A stretch of 8,676 nt of DNA from Parachlamydiales bacterium (GTDB lineage Bacteria; Chlamydiota; Chlamydiia; Chlamydiales; JAJFMK01). The stretch is taken from NCBI GenBank assembly GCA_020050175.1, contig JAGVKY010000026.1, positions 1 through 8,676 of the forward strand. The letters are read 5' to 3'. The notes under the pieces were generated by a model that was not told the DNA's origin, searched no databases, and worked only from the letters and a program-made list of their open reading frames with translations. This document shows positions 5,414 through 8,676 of the stretch, one piece after another (the first letter of the stretch is position 1; the number at the start of each line of letters is the position of its first letter). A program made the translations under genes and the position numbers.

Positions 5414-7137
5414 AAACACTCTTAGAGCTCCTGCAAGAGCGATTTGAACAAGCCGCATTAAGAGCTTTTCCTGAGCTGCAAGATTTTAAAGCTGATGTTG
5501 CTGAATCGGAATTCTCAGATTATCAATGCAATAGCGCTTTAAAATTGTCTAAAGGGCTCAAAAAATCGCCCCAGCAGATTGCAACTTCTATCATTGATCA
5601 GTTCGACAAAACTGACCTTGTCGATCAGTTAGAAGTCAAAGGGCCCGGGTTTATCAATGTCACTCTTTCAAACCCCTATCTCGAAAAAAGATTAGAGGCC
5701 GTCGAGAAAGACGAAAGGCTTGGAGTTGCCCTCCCCTCCTATCCACAAAGGATGATTGTGGAATATTCGGGGCCCAATATTGCAAAGGAGATGCACGTTG
5801 GACATCTTCGCTCGACGATCATTGGCGATGCACTTGCTCGCCTATTTAGATTTCTAGGACATGATGTTTTGGCCTTGAACCATGTGGGTGATTGGGGAAC
5901 TCAATTTGGTATGTTGATTACCTTTATTAAAAAAGAACACCCCAATTTTCTTGAAAATTCTTCTAATTACAGTCTAACCGACCTGATGCACTGGTATAAG
6001 TCATCTAAAGTGAGATTTGATGCAGATAGTGATTTCAAAAAAAGAGCCCACCTTGAAGTTGTTGCTCTCCAAAGGGGAGACCCAACAAATAAAAGGGTAT
6101 GGGAGGTCATCTGTGATGTATCCAGAAAAGGTTACCAAGAGATTTATGACATCCTAGATGTCCATCTCACCGAAAGGGGGGAATCTTTTTACAACTCTTT
6201 TTTACCCACTATCGTTGAAGATTTGGAGAAAAAAGGGTTACTTGCCATTTCTGATGGAGCTAAATGCGTTTTTGTAGAGGCTTACAAAAATCGTGAGGGC
6301 ACCCCTCAGCCATTAATGGTCCAAAAGTCGGACGGTGGATACAACTACGATACTACCGATATGGCAGCCTTCTGGCACCGGATCCATGTTGAAAAAGCGA
6401 CCAGAATCGTCATCGTCACTGACGCAGGACAATCGCTCCATTTTGCCTTAGTAGCCGCTGTTGCTGAGATGGCCGGTATTTTAGATCGCTCTAAGGTTAG
6501 ATTTGACCATGTCCCTTTTGGCTTAGTTTTGGGCCCCGATGGTAAAAAGTTTAAAACGCGTTCGGGTGAAACAGAAAAACTGATCGATCTTCTCAACGAA
6601 GGGGTTCAAAAAGCAGAAGCCGTTTTAGCTGAGAAAAAGGGGGAACTTCCTCCTGAGGAACGAAGAGAACTTGCCCAAAAAATTGGGATTGCCTCTGTCA
6701 AATATGCCGATCTATCGAACCATCGGATGAGCGATTATCAGTTTAGCTACGATAAAATGCTCCGTTTTGAAGGGAACACAGCCGCCTTCATCCTCTATTC
6801 GAACGTCAGAGCTAAGAGCATCTTGAGAAAGAGCACTTTCTCTATCGAAGCCATCGAAGCAACTCCTATCGAGATTACCCATCCTTCTGAGAGAAAGCTT
6901 TCCCTCCATCTCCTCAAATTCCCCGATCTTCTCCTTTCCATTGCTGAAGAGCTTGCCCCCAACCGACTAACCGATTACCTCTACACCCTTTCCGACCTTT
7001 TCAACGCCTTCTTCCGCGACTGCCGCGTCCTCGGCTCCCCCGAGGAAAAGAGCCGCCTTAAGCTCACCCTCCTCACTTCCAAAACTTTTGAAAAGGGCCT
7101 TTCCATCTTGGGAATTAATCCCGTTGAAAAAATGTAA
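5410..7137 (+). CDS. argS: Arginyl-tRNA synthetase
   Basis: This class Ia synthetase of 575 residues charges tRNA-Arg with arginine. An N-terminal Add-1 domain (about 1-85, ending GPGFINV) is followed by the catalytic core: SGPNIAKEMHVGHLRST (120-136, HIGH motif as HVGH 129-132), HVGDWGTQFG (158-167), YDTTD (313-317), DAGQSLHF (338-345) and DGKKFKTRSG (377-386), which replaces KMSKS as usual in ArgRS. The C-terminal DALR anticodon-binding domain occupies about 455-575 and ends ILGINPVEKM, close to the usual GI-ERM end. The ATG overlaps the ldh stop by 4 bp without its own ribosome-binding site, so translation is probably coupled. The last 200 bases use markedly more C-ending codons than the rest of the gene. 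A promoter for the next gene lies in its final codons. Confidence 0.97.
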   Translation: MKTLLELLQERFEQAALRAFPELQDFKADVAESEFSDYQCNSALKLSKGLKKSPQQIATSIIDQFDKTDLVDQLEVKGPGFINVTLSNPYLEKRLEAVEKDERLGVALPSYPQRMIVEYSGPNIAKEMHVGHLRSTIIGDALARLFRFLGHDVLALNHVGDWGTQFGMLITFIKKEHPNFLENSSNYSLTDLMHWYKSSKVRFDADSDFKKRAHLEVVALQRGDPTNKRVWEVICDVSRKGYQEIYDILDVHLTERGESFYNSFLPTIVEDLEKKGLLAISDGAKCVFVEAYKNREGTPQPLMVQKSDGGYNYDTTDMAAFWHRIHVEKATRIVIVTDAGQSLHFALVAAVAEMAGILDRSKVRFDHVPFGLVLGPDGKKFKTRSGETEKLIDLLNEGVQKAEAVLAEKKGELPPEERRELAQKIGIASVKYADLSNHRMSDYQFSYDKMLRFEGNTAAFILYSNVRAKSILRKSTFSIEAIEATPIEITHPSERKLSLHLLKFPDLLLSIAEELAPNRLTDYLYTLSDLFNAFFRDCRVLGSPEEKSRLKLTLLTSKTFEKGLSILGINPVEKM

Positions 7138-7151
7138 TTAGTTGTTATAAT
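7124..7151 (+). promoter_or_regulatory. Near-consensus sigma-70-type promoter for the small membrane gene
   Basis: TTGAAA (7124-7129) and a perfect TATAAT (7146-7151) are separated by 16 bases. The -35 lies in the last argS codons and the -10 just after the argS stop. Transcription would begin near 7158, giving a leader of only about 20 bases before the ATG at 7180. It is the best-matching promoter in the window. Confidence 0.6.
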
Positions 7152-7163
7152 TAACTAATTTTT
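7136..7163 (+). terminator. AT-rich hairpin after argS, possible weak terminator
   Basis: AATTAGTT (7136-7143) pairs perfectly with AACTAATT (7153-7160) around a 9-base loop, followed by T residues to 7163. With no G-C-rich core it would be a weak terminator. The loop carries the -10 box of the downstream promoter, so hairpin and promoter occupy the same bases. Confidence 0.4.
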
Positions 7164-7179
7164 ACAATGTAGTTTATTT

Positions 7180-7491
7180 ATGGTTACAATTCTTCCTTAC
7201 CCTTATCCGATCCAACCGGTCGTGAACAACGCTCACTCTTTCTTTGTAAATGCTGTGGCAAAGACGAAGAGTTTTACTTTCCCCTCTTTCAAATGCATTT
7301 ACTGCACCATCATTTGCCCTCGTCAATGGAATTGGAAAATAGCAGCGCCCATCCTCCTGACTCTAGCGATCGGCATCATTGTGGCAGCAGTCTTAATCTC
7401 AAAAGCCCTGAAGGCCAAAGCAGAAGCCCGTGAAGCGGCCCTCCTGATAGAAGCTCGCCTCCTCCACCGCGACAACCTTCCGCAAGTCTAA
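7180..7491 (+). CDS. Small single-span membrane protein, unknown function
   Basis: This encodes 103 residues that I do not recognise. The first 30 are Pro/Tyr-rich and then polar (MVTILPYPYPIQPVV). A short cysteine cluster CIYCTIIC follows at 39-46 (C39, C42, C46), then PRQWNWK, one strong membrane helix at about 54-74 (AAPILLTLAIGIIVAAVLIS) and an Ala/Lys/Glu-rich helical tail (75-95). The positive residues after the helix suggest the C-terminus faces the cytoplasm. There is no cleavable signal peptide. The cysteines just before the helix could bind a metal, carry lipid or form disulfides. The gene has its own near-consensus promoter, a leader of about 20 bases and no clear ribosome-binding site. 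Composition matches argS and not the AT-rich ends, so it is probably a lineage-specific resident gene. Small membrane proteins are numerous in chlamydiae, but the paired hydrophobic lobe of inclusion membrane proteins is absent. Confidence 0.7.
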   Translation: MVTILPYPYPIQPVVNNAHSFFVNAVAKTKSFTFPSFKCIYCTIICPRQWNWKIAAPILLTLAIGIIVAAVLISKALKAKAEAREAALLIEARLLHRDNLPQV

Positions 7492-7508
7492 AAGCCTAAA
7501 TCTTCAAT

Positions 7509-7540
7509 CCAGAGAGAACTTGTCAAAAAGATCTTTCTGG
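7509..7540. terminator. Imperfect hairpin between convergent genes
   Basis: CCAGAGAGA (7509-7517) pairs with TCTTTCTGG (7532-7540) with one mismatch, loop 14 bases. It lies between the convergent membrane-protein gene and the antitoxin gene. The T tail is short (TTT) on the + side. It is a weak terminator candidate at best. Confidence 0.3.
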
Positions 7541-7553
7541 TTTAGCAAAGTCT

Positions 7554-7832
7554 TTAAGCTAATGATACTTTGAGTCTTTTCCCAACTGCTCTTGCTGCAG
7601 AATTTAAGGATCTAAGAGTGGAAGGTTTTTTAGGGTCCAAAATCCTATTTACAGCTGCTCGGCTAGTGTTCATCCGCTTTGCAATTTCTTCTTTTGTCAG
7701 ATGCTGCTTCTTCATTTCTTGCTCAAGTTGCCAAACAAGAACCCGCTTTGCAGCTTCTTCCTTGCACTCTTCGAGAATACCCTCTTCTTCTAGAAAATCA
7801 TCAAAATTTGATCCAATATGCTTTTTTTTCAT
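7554..7832 (-). CDS. XRE-family antitoxin of a HigBA-like pair
   Basis: This encodes a 92-residue DNA-binding protein that should neutralise the upstream toxin and repress the operon. The first 35 residues are strongly acidic (DDFLEEEGILEECKEEAAKR), a likely toxin-binding segment. The helix-turn-helix follows: LTKEEIAKRMNTSRAAVNRIL (about 45-65), then the family-typical LDPKKPSTLRSLNSAARAVGKRLKVSL, common in HigA-like partners of Gp49-type toxins. The gene starts 8 bases after the toxin stop. The ribosome-binding region is a pure G8 tract (minus strand, 7841-7834) two bases from the ATG, and codons 2-4 are an A8 run (7829-7822). Variation in either tract would change expression or frame. Function is inferred from architecture and neighbour. 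Confidence 0.88.
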   Translation of the reverse strand: MKKKHIGSNFDDFLEEEGILEECKEEAAKRVLVWQLEQEMKKQHLTKEEIAKRMNTSRAAVNRILDPKKPSTLRSLNSAARAVGKRLKVSLA

Positions 7833-7833
7833 A

Positions 7834-7841
7834 CCCCCCCC
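7834..7841 (-). promoter_or_regulatory. G8 tract as ribosome-binding region of the antitoxin
   Basis: Read on the minus strand, the toxin stop TAG continues into seven further G residues (eight in all), then TA and the antitoxin start codon. It is the only purine-rich element available as a Shine-Dalgarno. Homopolymeric G/C tracts of this length can change length by slippage, which here would alter spacing or strength without touching either reading frame. Confidence 0.45.
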
Positions 7842-8197
7842 TAGTTAAGGTTTTTTAAACGACGTTCAGCGGTAGCTTTATCCTGAACTGGCATCTTTTC
7901 TGTTTTCTTAATGAATCCATGCAAAAGAACCATTTCATTATCCATCATAGTAAAAATCACTCTAGCAATCCCATTTGGGATAGTGCTGCGCACTTCCCAA
8001 AGACCTTTGCCTACGCTTCGGACTAACGGCATTCCGAGCGGCCATCCTTCTTGAACAGTGCATATATCACCCCCAATAATTGATCTGATTTTCTTTTCTA
8101 AAGATTTTAACCATTTTCGGACCGGCTCATTACCATTCGTTTCAGCATAAAAGCGGGCAGCGATAATTTTTTTTGGAGGTATATGTTTTTGAACCAC
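7841..8197 (-). CDS. Gp49-like (HigB/RelE superfamily) toxin
   Basis: This encodes a 118-residue protein with the pattern of the phage-derived Gp49-like family (formerly DUF891): RFYAETNGNEPVRKWLKSL (15-33), VQEGWPLGMPLVRSVGKGLWEVRS (about 48-71), NGIARVIFT (75-83) and LLHGFIKKTEKMP (91-103), then an Arg/Lys-rich end. Relatives in the RelE/HigB superfamily cleave mRNA at the ribosome; the conserved basic and aromatic residues here (W67, R70, R79, H93, K97, K98) suit that role. The start is GTG at 8197 with AAGGAG a few bases upstream. The toxin precedes its antitoxin, the order typical of HigBA. Nothing suggests truncation, so it is probably intact. An A8 run sits in codons 8-10 of the N-terminus (+ strand T8 at 8167-8174). 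Confidence 0.88.
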   Translation of the reverse strand: MVQKHIPPKKIIAARFYAETNGNEPVRKWLKSLEKKIRSIIGGDICTVQEGWPLGMPLVRSVGKGLWEVRSTIPNGIARVIFTMMDNEMVLLHGFIKKTEKMPVQDKATAERRLKNLN

Positions 8198-8223
8198 GCC
8201 TCTCCTTCTATTCTAACTTTAGC

Positions 8224-8239
8224 GTATCAAATTTGATAC
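8224..8239. promoter_or_regulatory. 16-bp palindrome, likely operator of the toxin-antitoxin operon
   Basis: GTATCAAATTTGATAC is a perfect 16-bp palindrome 26 bp upstream of the toxin start. This is where a dimeric XRE antitoxin would be expected to bind and repress its own operon. A matching promoter is not obvious: TTGCCC (8251-8246) with a poor -10 downstream would place the palindrome within the promoter spacer. Confidence 0.6.
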
Positions 8240-8452
8240 ATTTGGGCAATAAAGACTGAGGTTTTCAACCTGGGATTTCTAGGTGGGTGCTCCTACTTCA
8301 GCTTTCTATTAGATTGAATGTGAAGGATTTACAAACTCGCCACCAGCAGGTGTTGAGGTCGCAGAATGATGTTGTTAGCCAAAGCTTAGACTGACGGCTA
8401 GTCTTCTTGTGAGTTAGTCTTTTGGATAAACGAAAAGGGTAAGAAAAATAAA
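8240..8452. other. Intergenic stretch without a supported gene
   Basis: I see no supported gene here. A minus frame is open from about 8489 to a TGA at 8300-8298 (63 codons, no ATG start) and reads RLTHKKTSRQSKLWLTTS with many Trp, Cys and Ser residues. It crosses the terminator hairpin at 8453-8478, so it is probably noncoding. Small inverted repeats such as AGGTT-TTC-AACCT occur near 8260. The composition differs from both flanks, and a dispersed intergenic repeat is possible but cannot be tested here. Confidence 0.3.
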
Positions 8453-8478
8453 GAAAGGCGGAGCTAGCTTCGCCTTTC
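8436..8478 (-). terminator. Strong minus-strand intrinsic terminator
   Basis: GAAAGGCG (8453-8460) pairs perfectly with CGCCTTTC (8471-8478). The inner bases add a G-T, an A-T and a G-C pair around a CTAG loop, for an 11-bp stem. On the minus strand the stem is followed by TTTATTTTTCTT. It lies 12 bases past the TAA of the broken minus-strand frame (8490-8492), which supports that frame as a real gene end. Confidence 0.7.
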
Positions 8479-8489
8479 CAGCGAAAATT

Positions 8490-8676
8490 TTAACGGTCTT
8501 TTATTTTACCGCCAGTAATTGCGCCTGTAACTGTTGAACCATCGGACAAGATAACTTCCACGTTACCGCCGTCAAAAAGTAACCGTCGCCTTTAGACCAG
8601 GTTGAAAGAGAGGTTTCAAAGAACTAGTCTTTTTCTTTTTAGGAGGAGCGGGATGAGAGAATCTAGTCGAAAAAAG
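8490..8676 (-). pseudogene. Frameshifted 3' end of a minus-strand gene running off the window
   Basis: The last coding stretch (minus strand, 8573 down to TAA 8492-8490) reads DGGNVEVILSDGSTVTGAITGGKIKDR, a convincing protein end of beta-strand character, closed by a strong terminator. Upstream in the same frame a stop occurs soon, but removing one T from the T5 run at 8578-8574 joins it to a frame open to the window edge (...PAPPKKKKTSSLKPLFQPGLKATVTF). Adding a T would instead join it to the third frame (LSTWSKGDGYF), which has a TAG farther up. I prefer the first joining because it stays open. The protein is not recognised. It may be a pseudogene, a sequencing error or a slippage site. A competing + strand start overlaps at 8653. 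Confidence 0.4.
8653..8676 (+). CDS. Possible start of a + strand gene (8 codons in window)
   Basis: A perfect AGGAGG (8641-8646) sits 6 bases ahead of an ATG that opens MRESSRKK and runs off the window. Upstream, TTGAAA (8602-8607) and TAGTCT (8625-8630) are separated by 17 bases and could be a promoter; TTGAAA also forms an inverted repeat with TTTCAA (8614-8619). The same bases code Pro-Pro on the minus strand in the competing frame, so the Shine-Dalgarno could be coincidental. Only sequence beyond the window can decide. Confidence 0.35.

Noticed and set aside
7570..7848. Plus-strand frame of 92 codons opposite the antitoxin
   Set aside because: Phe/Ser/Arg-rich mirror of the acidic and lysine-rich antitoxin; the minus frame has a clear helix-turn-helix and a toxin partner.
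8298..8489. Minus-strand open frame reading RLTHKKTSRQSKLWL
   Set aside because: No start codon, crosses a strong terminator hairpin and follows directly after a stop; probably noncoding.
1..8676. CRISPR array, tRNA or rRNA genes, insertion-sequence ends
   Set aside because: No regularly spaced repeats, cloverleaf, rRNA-like stretch, transposase or terminal inverted repeats were seen on either strand.

Overview
The window most likely comes from a member of the Chlamydiota, probably an amoeba-associated (environmental) lineage and not a pathogenic Chlamydia. The main reason is the minus-strand block dnaQ-type exonuclease / tsaE / 240-residue DUF2709-type protein. From memory this follows the C. 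trachomatis CT536-CT537-CT538 order, here with engB inserted between dnaQ and tsaE. The DUF2709-type protein is, as far as I know, a chlamydial family. No database search was possible, so lineage and family names rest on motifs, length, gene order and recall.

Layout. (1) Positions 1-1342 are an AT-rich accessory segment on the + strand: an unexplained GC-richer stub (1-127), an apparently intact orphan immunity-like gene (128-595), a start-less remnant resembling the linker before the toxin domain of an Rhs/polymorphic toxin (589-771), and a second immunity-like gene ending in a CxxC...CxxC module, interrupted by a -1 frameshift at a T8 run (771-1342). No complete toxin lies in the window, so this looks like a worn cassette array. 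(2) Positions 1343-1716 hold no convincing gene: a degenerate open frame, three tight hairpins (the first with a T-rich tail, a likely terminator), and a short ORF antisense to the end of dnaQ. (3) Positions 1717-4177, minus strand, are a compact overlapping four-gene operon transcribed DUF2709-tsaE-engB-dnaQ, linking tRNA t6A synthesis, ribosome assembly and a DEDDh exonuclease. (4) Positions 4328-7137, plus strand, are a leucine/amino-acid dehydrogenase gene overlapping argS by 4 bp. (5) Positions 7180-7491 encode a small single-span membrane protein of unknown function, with a near-consensus promoter that overlaps the end of argS and an AT-rich hairpin. (6) Positions 7554-8239, minus strand, are a HigBA-like toxin-antitoxin pair (Gp49/RelE-type toxin first, XRE antitoxin second), with a perfect 16-bp palindrome upstream as likely operator and a G8 tract as the antitoxin ribosome-binding region. 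(7) Positions 8240-8676 contain no intact gene: a strong minus-strand terminator hairpin, the frameshifted 3' end of a minus-strand gene running off the window, and, on the opposite strand, a perfect Shine-Dalgarno/ATG that may begin a new + gene.

The core genes are ordinary housekeeping. The more interesting parts are the two accessory ends: the frameshifted zinc-ribbon-like immunity gene at a slippery run, and the toxin-antitoxin operon whose antitoxin start is flanked by G8 and A8 homopolymers. I do not see a clearly new system.
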